A stretch of DNA of 10,231 bases from CAZILN01 sp964540005. GTDB taxonomy: Bacteria > Bacteroidota > Bacteroidia > Bacteroidales > SM23-62. The notes beneath the pieces were generated by a model. It saw nothing but the letters and a program-made list of their open reading frames with translations. It did no database searches and was not told the DNA's origin. Below, piece by piece: positions 1 to 7,082 of this stretch; within the stretch, counting starts at the first letter, position 1, and every line of letters starts with the position of its first letter. The stretch lies in contig CAZILN010000190.1 of the NCBI GenBank assembly GCA_964540005.1, forward strand, positions 1-10,231, in the 5' to 3' direction. The position numbers were made by a program, and so were the translations under genes.

Positions 1-1403
1 AGTTTGCAAACGTCGGGAGGTATGAGATATCCCTTACAGTTACAGATGCCTTGGGCTCCTGCATGGACTACTTTTCCAGCCAAGTGCAGGTTGGATATGT
101 TGACTGCAATGCAGACTTCACCGTATTCGTTGATTCATCTAACAATACTGCTTACTTTAGCAGTCAATCCCATGGGGGATTGATTGACTATTATTGGATA
201 TTTAGTGATGGAACTGTATCTACTGAACAGAATCCAGTACATTCATTTTCGGTTCCAGGATATCATAAAGTATGTCTGAACACCTTTAACCAGATCTCTG
301 GTTGTATGGATAATTGTGAAAAAACATTATTGATCGGTAGTCAGGGAATCGATTGTGAGGCTGACTATATATATAGAATCGATGAGCAAAGTCATAAAGT
401 TACTTTTGCTGATAAATCATTGGGGGATGAACTTAGTTGGTACTGGAATTTTGGTGATGGTGATACTTCACTGATTCAGGATCCACTCCATCAGTATCAG
501 GATGGTGGTATTTATAATGTATGTTTGACAGTATATACCTCTTCAGGAATCCAGAATACTACTTGTAAACAGATATTTGTGGGTACACTTACTAACGTTA
601 ACTGTATGGCCAAGTTCATTTATACTGTCGACGATTCTAAACTTATTGTTAATTATAAGGATGAATCATTTGGTGCACCGGATAACTGGTTTTGGAAATT
701 CGGGGATGACGAAACATCAAATGTACAGAACCCTTCTCATAATTTTGATCAAGCGGGATATTATACCACAAGGCAATCGATTATAAATGAAACAAACGGC
801 TGTACCAGCAATGCATTTGCTCTTTTAAGTGTCAATATGGAAGGAGGACTGATTGCTTCTTTCGGATATACTATTGACAGTATCAACCTTAAAGCTGAAA
901 GCTACCCCGTAGATTATGTAGGTGTCTCTTTGGGAGATGCTAGCAAATATAAATGGAGTTTTGGAGATGGCACATACGATTCCACAACCACCACTCCTAG
1001 GCATGCTTATTCTGCACCAGGAACATATGAAGTCTGTCTGACTGTTTACGATGTTGTTGCTGGAACAGAAAATATGTCCTGTCAAAATATAACTGTTGGC
1101 TCTTCTAAAATAAATAATGTTCTAGGGCCAAAAGATCTCAGCCAGGAAATTAAGATGAAGTGTTATCCCAACCCAGCTGATAATATGTATTTTATAATGT
1201 TCAACTTGCCCTCAACGACAAATACTGAAATAAAGCTGATTACTATTAATGGTAAGGAACTCCAAACTGTGGTTAATAATATATTGATTGCGGGATGGCA
1301 TGTTTATGAATTGGATGCATCAGATATTCCTGATGGATTATACCTAATCAATCTAAATACAAACATACAGTTGGTCACCCAGATTATCAGTATTCAGCAC
1401 TAA
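1..1403 (+). CDS. PKD-repeat secreted protein with C-terminal T9SS sorting domain (5' partial)
   Basis: The frame is open from base 3 to the TAA at 1401-1403, giving 466 visible residues. The codons before the first possible start (TTG at 51) read as the end of a PKD domain (YEISLTVTD), so the gene begins outside the window. Four more PKD-like repeats follow at about residues 36-96, 118-178, 201-261 and 284-349. Each has a W-x-FGDG-like turn (FSDG, FGDG, FGDD, FGDG), then NP-x-H or a similar motif, then G-x-Y-x-VCLTV. The last 80 or so residues, from KCYPNPADN through IPDGLYLINL, match the T9SS type A sorting domain. That domain directs export by the type IX system and attachment to, or release from, the outer membrane. 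PKD repeats usually act as spacers or as adhesion or glycan-binding modules. No catalytic domain is visible; one could lie upstream. The third repeat is degenerate. The gene looks more AT-rich than its neighbours. It converges on lon. Confidence 0.9.
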   Translation, partial: FANVGRYEISLTVTDALGSCMDYFSSQVQVGYVDCNADFTVFVDSSNNTAYFSSQSHGGLIDYYWIFSDGTVSTEQNPVHSFSVPGYHKVCLNTFNQISGCMDNCEKTLLIGSQGIDCEADYIYRIDEQSHKVTFADKSLGDELSWYWNFGDGDTSLIQDPLHQYQDGGIYNVCLTVYTSSGIQNTTCKQIFVGTLTNVNCMAKFIYTVDDSKLIVNYKDESFGAPDNWFWKFGDDETSNVQNPSHNFDQAGYYTTRQSIINETNGCTSNAFALLSVNMEGGLIASFGYTIDSINLKAESYPVDYVGVSLGDASKYKWSFGDGTYDSTTTTPRHAYSAPGTYEVCLTVYDVVAGTENMSCQNITVGSSKINNVLGPKDLSQEIKMKCYPNPADNMYFIMFNLPSTTNTEIKLITINGKELQTVVNNILIAGWHVYELDASDIPDGLYLINLNTNIQLVTQIISIQH

Positions 1404-1525
1404 ATTCATGTTGACACTGCAATGTATTATCAATAATCTAATTTCAGGGATAATCTGGTTTGACCAAGAAAGTTATACCCTTTCATAAAAATATTTGATA
1501 AACAGCAAATAATCCCTCTAATCAG

Positions 1526-3982
1526 TCAGATGGTCTTCAGTTCTCCTTCAACTTTCTCCTTCAGCAGTGCGATATTCAGGACATCGAGGATGTTACGTAC
1601 ATAGTGCAGCTGTACTCCTTCAAGATAGATATCTTTAATTTCATTAATATCTTTCATGTTTTCCTCTGAAAGCAGGATGTCCGTAATTCTGGCGCGCTTG
1701 GCAGCCAGTATCTTTTCTTTGATACCCCCCACGGGGAGTACCTTTCCGCGCAGGGTAATCTCACCGGTCATGGCCATGGCTTTCTTAACCTTCCTCCTGG
1801 TAAAAGCAGATGCTATAGAGGTGGCCATGGTGATCCCGGCTGATGGACCATCCTTCGGGATCGCCCCTTCAGGAATGTGAACGTGAACATTCCAGTTTTC
1901 AAATAGTTCGGGATCGAGGTCCATGATGGCAGCGTGGGACTTGAGGTATTCAAGGGCAATGATAGCCGATTCCTTCATTACGTCTCCAAGGTTCCCGGTC
2001 AGGGTCAGCTTGCCTTTGCCCTTGCTTAAACTGGTTTCCACGAAGAGTATTTCACCTCCGTGAGCCGTCCACGCGAGTCCCGTTACCACCCCTGCATATT
2101 CATTTCCCTGGTATTTGTCTTTCATGTATTTGGGTGGACCCAGAACCTCCTGTATGTCAGGTATACTGAGGCTTTTCTTCTCCACCTCCCCGAAGGCAAT
2201 ACTTTTGGCAAAATTTCGCAATAATTTGGCAATCAATTTATCCAGTTGCCTGACTCCCGATTCCCTTGAATAAAATTCGATAAGATGTTCAAGGCTGCGT
2301 TTCGGGAAGGTGATCTGGGATTTGGTGATGCCGTGGTTCTCCAGTTGTTTCGGGATGAGGTGCCTTCTGGCAATTTCGATCTTTTCCTCCACAATATAAC
2401 CTGAAACATCTATCAGTTCCATCCTGTCAAGCAGGGCAGGGTGGACGCTTGAAGTAGTATTGGCAGTGGCAATAAACATGACACGGGAAAGATCATAATC
2501 CAGTTCCAGGTAGTTGTCATGGAATGAATTATTTTGCTCAGGATCAAGTACTTCCAGCAATGCCGAGGCCGGGTCGCCGTGAACATCACGTCCCACTTTA
2601 TCAATTTCATCCAGTACGAAAACGGGGTTGGATGATTTGGCTTTCTTAAGGCTCTGTATGATGCGTCCGGGCATGGCGCCTATATAAGTTTTCCGGTGCC
2701 CCCGTATCTCAGCTTCATCATGGAGTCCACCCAGAGACATCCTGACATACTTGCGGTTCAGGGCGCTGGCGATGGATTTGCCAAGGGATGTTTTTCCGAC
2801 CCCCGGGGGACCTACCAGGCAGAGGATGGGTGATTTCATGTCACCCTTGAGTTTCAGCACGGCCAGGTGTTCCAGTATCCTTTCCTTAACCTTCTCAAGT
2901 CCGAAATGGTCCCTCTCGAGTATTCGCTCTGCCCTTTTCATATTGAAGTTGTCCCTGGTAAACTCATTCCAGGGTATATCCAGCAGGGTTTGTATGTAGT
3001 TTGCCTGAACAGAAAATTCACCGGTAGCCGGATTGACACGTTGCAGCTTGTCGAGTTCCTTGTCGAATGCTTCTCCTACTTCCTTGCTCCATTTCTTTTT
3101 CCTGGCCCGGGCTTTGAATTCTTCAATTTCCTTTTCAACCGGACTCCCACCCAGTTCGTCCTGTATGGTCTTCATCTGCTGGTGGAGCATGAACTCCCGC
3201 TGCTGCTGGTCAAGGTCAACCTTCACCTTGGACTGAATGTCGTTCTTCAGTTCCAGCATCTGGACTTCCTTGGTGAGATATTCCAGAAGGCTGATCGCCC
3301 TTGTTTTGAGGTTCGGCTCTTCCAGCAGGCGCTGTTTCTCCTTCAACCCTACGTCTGAATTGGAACAGATAAAATTGATCAGGAAACTTGAGCTCTCAAT
3401 ATTCTTAACAGCGAAGGAGGCCTCGGGAGGAATATTAGAGGACAATTTAATAATGCGAAGGGACAGTTCCTTTAAGGAGGCAACTATAGCTTCAAATTCC
3501 TTATCTCCCCGGACAGGGATCTTTTCACTCAGGGATTTGATCCTGGCAACGAAATAGGGGTTCTCTGAAACCATATTCTTTATCTCGAAGCGCTTTTTCC
3601 CCTGAATGATTATCGATGTTGAATCATCCGGCATTTCCAGGATCTTGATGATCTGGGCTACCGTACCGGTCTTGTACAGCTCATTGATCCCCGGATCATC
3701 TATATTGGGATCAATCTGGGAAACGGTACCGATTATCTTGCTTTTCTTATAGATCTCCTTAATAAGGCGAACGGATTTTTCCCTTCCCAGGGTAATGGGT
3801 ATCACCACCCCCGGAAAAAGGACAGTATTACGCAGGGGTAATATGGGTAGAAGATCAGGCACATGGGTCTTGGAGAGAGACTCCTCATCCTCATCCGAAA
3901 TCAATGGAATAAAATCCGCTTCTTCATCCATGGAACTCCCTATCAGTATTCCTGATGTTCGTTTATATTCCTTTGTGCTCAT
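1526..3982 (-). CDS. lon: ATP-dependent protease La (Lon)
   Basis: An 818-residue cytoplasmic AAA+ serine protease that unfolds and degrades misfolded and short-lived regulatory proteins as a hexamer. The order is that of LonA: an acidic N-terminal tail (about 1-40), the substrate-binding LAN domain from LLPILPLRNTVLFPG (44-58) to about 240, a coiled-coil region (about 240-310), the AAA+ module, and the protease domain. The Walker A motif GPPGVGKT is at 391-398, the Walker B motif VFVLDEID at 454-461, and a sensor-1 Asn is in TANTT near 508. The catalytic Ser714 lies in PKDGPSAG (709-716), and Lys757 in GGIKEK completes the Ser-Lys dyad, with the same 43-residue spacing as in E. coli Lon. No key residue is missing. 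The length is slightly above E. coli Lon (784) because of the N-terminal tail, which is common in Bacteroidota. It lies 87 bp downstream of the glmU-like gene on the same strand. Two palindromes lie in that gap; no classical heat-shock operator was recognised. Confidence 0.98.
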   Translation of the reverse strand: MSTKEYKRTSGILIGSSMDEEADFIPLISDEDEESLSKTHVPDLLPILPLRNTVLFPGVVIPITLGREKSVRLIKEIYKKSKIIGTVSQIDPNIDDPGINELYKTGTVAQIIKILEMPDDSTSIIIQGKKRFEIKNMVSENPYFVARIKSLSEKIPVRGDKEFEAIVASLKELSLRIIKLSSNIPPEASFAVKNIESSSFLINFICSNSDVGLKEKQRLLEEPNLKTRAISLLEYLTKEVQMLELKNDIQSKVKVDLDQQQREFMLHQQMKTIQDELGGSPVEKEIEEFKARARKKKWSKEVGEAFDKELDKLQRVNPATGEFSVQANYIQTLLDIPWNEFTRDNFNMKRAERILERDHFGLEKVKERILEHLAVLKLKGDMKSPILCLVGPPGVGKTSLGKSIASALNRKYVRMSLGGLHDEAEIRGHRKTYIGAMPGRIIQSLKKAKSSNPVFVLDEIDKVGRDVHGDPASALLEVLDPEQNNSFHDNYLELDYDLSRVMFIATANTTSSVHPALLDRMELIDVSGYIVEEKIEIARRHLIPKQLENHGITKSQITFPKRSLEHLIEFYSRESGVRQLDKLIAKLLRNFAKSIAFGEVEKKSLSIPDIQEVLGPPKYMKDKYQGNEYAGVVTGLAWTAHGGEILFVETSLSKGKGKLTLTGNLGDVMKESAIIALEYLKSHAAIMDLDPELFENWNVHVHIPEGAIPKDGPSAGITMATSIASAFTRRKVKKAMAMTGEITLRGKVLPVGGIKEKILAAKRARITDILLSEENMKDINEIKDIYLEGVQLHYVRNILDVLNIALLKEKVEGELKTI

Positions 3983-4016
3983 ATATTATCGGTCAACTTG
4001 TCAGTAAATAATGAGA

Positions 4017-4041
4017 AAATGCATTTCCTGTGACAGTGTCA
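4017..4041. promoter_or_regulatory. Two adjacent palindromes upstream of lon
   Basis: AAATGCATTT (4017-4026) and TGACAGTGTCA (4031-4041) are perfect palindromes, 4 bp apart, about 35-59 nt upstream of the lon ATG in the glmU-lon gap. Their position would suit operator sites for a dimeric regulator. Neither matches the CIRCE heat-shock element. Short palindromes also arise by chance, so the function is only a suggestion. Confidence 0.3.
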
Positions 4042-4069
4042 ATACTCATGCCAAAATCACGTGTAATGG

Positions 4070-5257
4070 TCAGTTCCTGTATTTGGCCGTCATTTCAAAA
4101 ACGGTCTTCAGGATCCCCTTTTCTATAGCGTCAAATTCAATTTCTCTTCGCATCATAACTTTGTCGGCCACCTCAAAGGCTTTTTCAAGTTTGTATTCAC
4201 TCATTCCACCCGGACCGCCCCAGCTGAAGGAGGGAATAAAATTGCGGGGAAAGCCGGTGCCGAATATATTGGCAAATACTCCTACAACCGTTCCCGTATT
4301 GAACATGGTATTAATCCCGCATTTGGAGTGGTCCCCCATGATCATTCCGCAGAACTGCAATCCGGTATTGATGAATGCCTCCTCTTTGTAAGACCAGAGT
4401 TTTACCTCTGCATAATTGTTCTTCAGGTTTGAATTGTTGCTGTCGGCCCCAATGTTGCACCATTCCCCAATAACGGCATTTCCAAGGTAACCGTCATGAG
4501 CCTTATTACTCAGGCCCTGGAATACTGAGTTCTTGATCTCACCTCCGACCATTGACATGGGTCCTATGGTGGTGGGACCATAGATCTTGGCATTCATCTT
4601 CACCACAGATTGATCACATAGTGCAAATGGCCCCCTGATCACCGTACCTTCCATGATCTCGGTATCCCTGCCCAGGTAAATGGGTCCGCCATTGGCATTG
4701 AGTGTGACAGCATCCATGGAAACGTCTTCTTCGACAAATATCAGCTCCGGTTTAAGAAGAATATTTGTATCGTTCAATGCCCTGGAAGAACGGCCTGCAG
4801 TTATCAGTTCAAAATCTTTCCTGATTAGATCCCCGTTCATTTCAAACAGATCCCAGGGATGATCTATGCTGTACAGTTCCCCTGTATATTGAATGCGGTT
4901 CTTAAAGATATAATCCCCTCTCAGGTATTCATCGGGATCTTTCTCATCCTGGCAGAAGGCGATCAGGATTTCCCCTTTGATCAGGCAATCCCCTAATTCC
5001 AGCGCCTTCACTGAATCCAGCAAAGTTGCATCAGGCAGGATGGAAGAATTGATCAATATGTTAACAGCTTTTGTTTTCATGGGATATTTATCACGCAGGT
5101 AGGGTTCTGTCAGCCATGAGCAATTTGTATCCAGCAGTTTTTCCCATTTCTGCCTGATTGTCAGGATCCCGGCCCGAAGCTCTGAGGCCGGCCGTGTAAA
5201 GGTAAGGGGTAATAAGTTTTGCCAGGTTTCGGGTTGGTCAAAGAGTATATAGTTCAT
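4070..5257 (-). CDS. GlmU-family protein: putative sugar nucleotidyltransferase with left-handed beta-helix acyltransferase domain
   Basis: A 395-residue protein of the alternative bacterial GlmU type found across Bacteroidota. It probably works in the cytoplasm on UDP-N-acetylglucosamine supply for peptidoglycan and envelope glycans. The N-terminal part (about 1-180) carries the LPLTFTRPASELRAGI segment (17-31), typical of the NTP_transf_4 type, and lacks the L-x-x-G-x-G-T-R-M loop of classical GlmU. The C-terminal part (about 185-340) shows hexapeptide-repeat turns (YLGRDTEI, VIRGPF, IYGPTTIG). It also has AHDGYLGN (253-260), where His254 and Tyr257 resemble the acetyltransferase active-site H-x-x-Y of GlmU, followed by VIGEWCNIGAD and GDHSKCGINTMFNTGTVVG. 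Both activities are inferred from the family; neither is proven by the sequence. It sits between L31 and lon. A possible promoter of its own follows the L31 terminator. The ATG at 5257 precedes the conserved N-terminus directly. Confidence 0.88.
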   Translation of the reverse strand: MNYILFDQPETWQNLLPLTFTRPASELRAGILTIRQKWEKLLDTNCSWLTEPYLRDKYPMKTKAVNILINSSILPDATLLDSVKALELGDCLIKGEILIAFCQDEKDPDEYLRGDYIFKNRIQYTGELYSIDHPWDLFEMNGDLIRKDFELITAGRSSRALNDTNILLKPELIFVEEDVSMDAVTLNANGGPIYLGRDTEIMEGTVIRGPFALCDQSVVKMNAKIYGPTTIGPMSMVGGEIKNSVFQGLSNKAHDGYLGNAVIGEWCNIGADSNNSNLKNNYAEVKLWSYKEEAFINTGLQFCGMIMGDHSKCGINTMFNTGTVVGVFANIFGTGFPRNFIPSFSWGGPGGMSEYKLEKAFEVADKVMMRREIEFDAIEKGILKTVFEMTAKYRN

Positions 5258-5304
5258 AAAAAAATATTATAATCAGATTCCAGTAGTAAGGTTCAAACAG
5301 AATG

Positions 5305-5312
5305 TAAATGTA
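5305..5312 (-). promoter_or_regulatory. Possible -7 promoter element of the glmU-like gene
   Basis: On the minus strand this reads TACATTTA, seven of eight positions of TAnnTTTG. It lies about 48 nt upstream of the glmU-like ATG and just past the L31 terminator, where a new promoter would be expected. The match is imperfect and no clear -33 element is seen at the usual spacing, so this is tentative. Confidence 0.3.
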
Positions 5313-5324
5313 AGGATAAGCGAC

Positions 5325-5357
5325 AAAAAAACCGGTAACTAATTAAAGATACCGGCT
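5325..5357 (-). terminator. Intrinsic terminator of the L31 gene
   Basis: Read on the minus strand, the arms AGCCGGTA (5357-5350) and TACCGGTT (5337-5330) form an 8-bp stem with one G-U pair. The loop is 12 nt, and a run of T follows (5331-5325). The hairpin begins about 20 nt after the L31 stop codon. A GC-rich stem core with a T tract is the classical rho-independent form. It separates L31 from the glmU-like gene. Confidence 0.82.
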
Positions 5358-5377
5358 CTATCTGTTTGAATCGACAA

Positions 5378-5656
5378 TTATTCCTCGTTTTTCACATTCT
5401 TCTTTTCATAATGCTTCTCATACCGCTTCTTGAATTTGTCTACCCGTCCGGCTGTATCTACAAGTTTCATCTTACCTGTATAGAAGGGATGCGATGTATT
5501 GGAAATTTCCAGTTTGATCAGAGGATATTCCTTGCCATCATCCATTTTGATCTTTTCCTTGGAGGCTGCTGTTGAACGGGTCATAAAGGTAAACCCATTC
5601 GACATGTCTTTGAAGACCACCATTCTGTAATTATCAGGATGTATATCCTTTTTCAT
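5378..5656 (-). CDS. rpmE2: 50S ribosomal protein L31, type B
   Basis: A 92-residue large-subunit ribosomal protein. MKKDIHPDNYRMVVFKD at the N-terminus and the segment SNTSHPFYTGKMKLVDTAGR (about 52-71) are diagnostic of L31. It has no cysteine, so it lacks the zinc-binding cysteines of type A L31 and belongs to the zinc-independent type B. The internal ATG at 5656 was chosen because all family members begin at MKKDIHP. The reading frame can be extended 13 codons upstream to 5695, but those codons match nothing in the family and would overlap the promoter element at 5693-5700. The C-terminal tail is lysine- and glutamate-rich (KKRYEKHYEKKNVKNEE). It has its own promoter-like element and a strong terminator, so it is probably transcribed as a single gene, with some read-through into glmU possible. 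In other bacteria type B L31 is often induced by zinc starvation, but no Zur-type operator was recognised here. Confidence 0.96.
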   Translation of the reverse strand: MKKDIHPDNYRMVVFKDMSNGFTFMTRSTAASKEKIKMDDGKEYPLIKLEISNTSHPFYTGKMKLVDTAGRVDKFKKRYEKHYEKKNVKNEE

Positions 5657-5692
5657 ATAAGTAATGATTAATCGGTTTCTGATTTGGGTGTG

Positions 5693-5700
5693 CAAATATA
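5693..5700 (-). promoter_or_regulatory. Bacteroidota-type -7 promoter element upstream of L31
   Basis: On the minus strand this reads TATATTTG, a full match to the TAnnTTTG -7 consensus of the Bacteroidota housekeeping sigma factor. A T-rich stretch about 19 nt further upstream (near 5720) could serve as a weak -33 element. Transcription would start near 5688 and leave a leader of about 30 nt before the L31 ATG. The location, between the stop of the GNAT-like gene and the L31 start, fits a dedicated L31 promoter. Confidence 0.6.
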
Positions 5701-5733
5701 AGTATTGTTTTCAAAAATTAAAATAAAAGCCTC

Positions 5734-7002
5734 TTAAACTGTATGATATTTCAAGTAGTTATATTTCGGTCGTTTTTTATTTGCATCGTAGGTGATTTTA
5801 TCCTGGAATGTACTCTGTTTGACCTCTTTGAACTTTTCCATATAATCCGGCATGAACCGTTCAAAAGGGGCATCCGGGTCAAATATGCATCGGTAGGTAT
5901 TGTGAATCTTGGCAAGCTCACCCCCGACTGCTTCATACATTGATCTCATCTTGGGATTGAAATCACCTACCCAGGACATTTCAACCTCTGTGATCCATGT
6001 TCTTTTTGAGAAGGGTTTTACCAGGTGCCTGAATATGGCGGATTCAATACCGGAGTTTCTGAATTTAGGGACAACACCTGCAACGACAGCCCTGACCCTG
6101 GTGATTTTACCTGTCCTGAGATAATAAAAGAAGCGTATTTTATTGATAAGGTGCAATTTCCCGTTCAGTTTTGAAAGTATTTGGTTGATATCAGGATAGA
6201 ACAGGAAGAAGGCCACGGGTTCATCTTTGTAATATACGAACCAGGCCAGTTCCTCATCAATGATGGCCTTGGTCCTCTCAAAATCCTCCAGGATATCAGA
6301 TTCCTCTATCGGGGTGAAATCATCTTTGAAATCGCCCCAGGCCTCATTATAGATATAAGCCATATCTTTTGCATACTTTTCCTTATTCCTGATCCTGGCA
6401 TGTTCATAATGGAAATCCGGCTTACGGGCGATCCATTCGGCTATTTTCCAGAAGCGTTCCGGGAATTTCCTTGTGATATCCACGTGATAGCTGTATTGCT
6501 GGAAATACTGCCTGAACCCGTATGCTTCAAACAGATCTTTATAATAAGGAAAGTTATAAGGCATTCCAAAGCCGGGATGGGTGAAACCATCAATGAGTAA
6601 GCCCCAGTGATTATTGGAACCCCCAAAGTTAATTGGGGCATCCATGGCCTGCATGCCGCAGGAAGACAGCCAGTCTTTCGCTGTATCGAACAACATGAAG
6701 GCCGCTTCACGGTCATTGATACACTCAAAAAAACCTGCCCCTCCTGTTGGTTGCTTGTTAGCACCTGATAAGTCTTCGTTATAGAAGGCAGCAATACGGC
6801 CTATAAGTTTCCCGTCATCGGAATACAGTATCCATCTCCTGGCATCTCCCTTCCTGTAAAGTTTGTTGGTATCCGGTTTGAAAATGCGTTCTACTTCATT
6901 CTCCAAGGGACAGACCCAGTGTGGATCTTTGCTGTACAGGATCCTTGGGACCCTGTGAAAGTCCTTGATGTGCTTTCTAAGAGTAAGTTCTGTGATTCTC
7001 AT
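5734..7002 (-). CDS. GNAT-like acyltransferase-fold protein, YghO-like (function unassigned)
   Basis: A 422-residue protein of a large GNAT-like family that, as I recall it, includes E. coli YghO. The N-terminal half carries GRIAAFYNED (68-77), GGAGFFEC (87-94) and GMQAMDAPINFGGSNNHWGL (116-135), then DGF-x-HPGFGMPYNFPYY to about 154. This fits the family pattern of a P-x-N-x-S/G-x-N-x-x-x-GLL motif followed by a tyrosine- and proline-rich patch. The C-terminal half has GNAT-like signatures: VVAGVVPKFRNSGIESAIF (306-324) resembles the acyl-CoA-binding motif A, and WVGDFNPKMRSMYEAVGGE (344-362) resembles motif B. No signal peptide or membrane segment is seen, so it is probably cytoplasmic. The start at 7002 immediately precedes the conserved N-terminus. 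It is the last gene of a probable operon with the aminotransferase (64 nt upstream) and the BI-1-like gene. The substrate is unknown. Related GNAT-fold proteins have been linked to N-acylation in bacterial ceramide synthesis, but that is only a hypothesis here. Confidence 0.7.
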   Translation of the reverse strand: MRITELTLRKHIKDFHRVPRILYSKDPHWVCPLENEVERIFKPDTNKLYRKGDARRWILYSDDGKLIGRIAAFYNEDLSGANKQPTGGAGFFECINDREAAFMLFDTAKDWLSSCGMQAMDAPINFGGSNNHWGLLIDGFTHPGFGMPYNFPYYKDLFEAYGFRQYFQQYSYHVDITRKFPERFWKIAEWIARKPDFHYEHARIRNKEKYAKDMAYIYNEAWGDFKDDFTPIEESDILEDFERTKAIIDEELAWFVYYKDEPVAFFLFYPDINQILSKLNGKLHLINKIRFFYYLRTGKITRVRAVVAGVVPKFRNSGIESAIFRHLVKPFSKRTWITEVEMSWVGDFNPKMRSMYEAVGGELAKIHNTYRCIFDPDAPFERFMPDYMEKFKEVKQSTFQDKITYDANKKRPKYNYLKYHTV

Positions 7003-7019
7003 ATTAACCTGGTATTTCT

Positions 7020-7082
7020 AAATACTCCAACCTGAAAACCGTATACTCCAACCTGAAAATCGTATATTACAACCTGAACCAG
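7020..7082. repeat. Three tandem copies of a 21-bp repeat at the end of the aminotransferase gene
   Basis: On the plus strand the units are 7020-7040, 7041-7061 and 7062-7082. The first two share TACTCCAACCTGAAAA and differ at only a few positions. The third (TATTACAACCTGAAC) is more diverged and overlaps the last codons and stop of the aminotransferase gene. A partial, degenerate fourth unit (ATTAACCTGG) reaches the start of the GNAT-like gene. The period equals seven codons, so the copies stay in the aminotransferase frame after its stop. Confidence 0.85.

Noticed and set aside
1404..1525. Possible bidirectional terminator between the PKD gene and lon
   Set aside because: Only weak AT-rich or mismatched inverted repeats (for example AGGGATAAT against ATAATCCCT, about 50 nt apart) are present, with no compact GC-rich stem followed by a T tract.
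2867..3358. A 163-codon plus-strand reading frame inside lon
   Set aside because: It lies wholly antisense to the conserved Lon coding sequence and has a composition typical of a shadow frame.
5657..5695. N-terminal extension of L31 by 13 codons to an ATG at 5695
   Set aside because: Family members start at MKKDIHP; the extra codons match nothing and overlap the TATATTTG promoter element.
7003..7066. The 21-bp repeats as a CRISPR array
   Set aside because: The copies are directly adjacent with no spacers between them, and the units are diverged, in frame with the gene, and too few.
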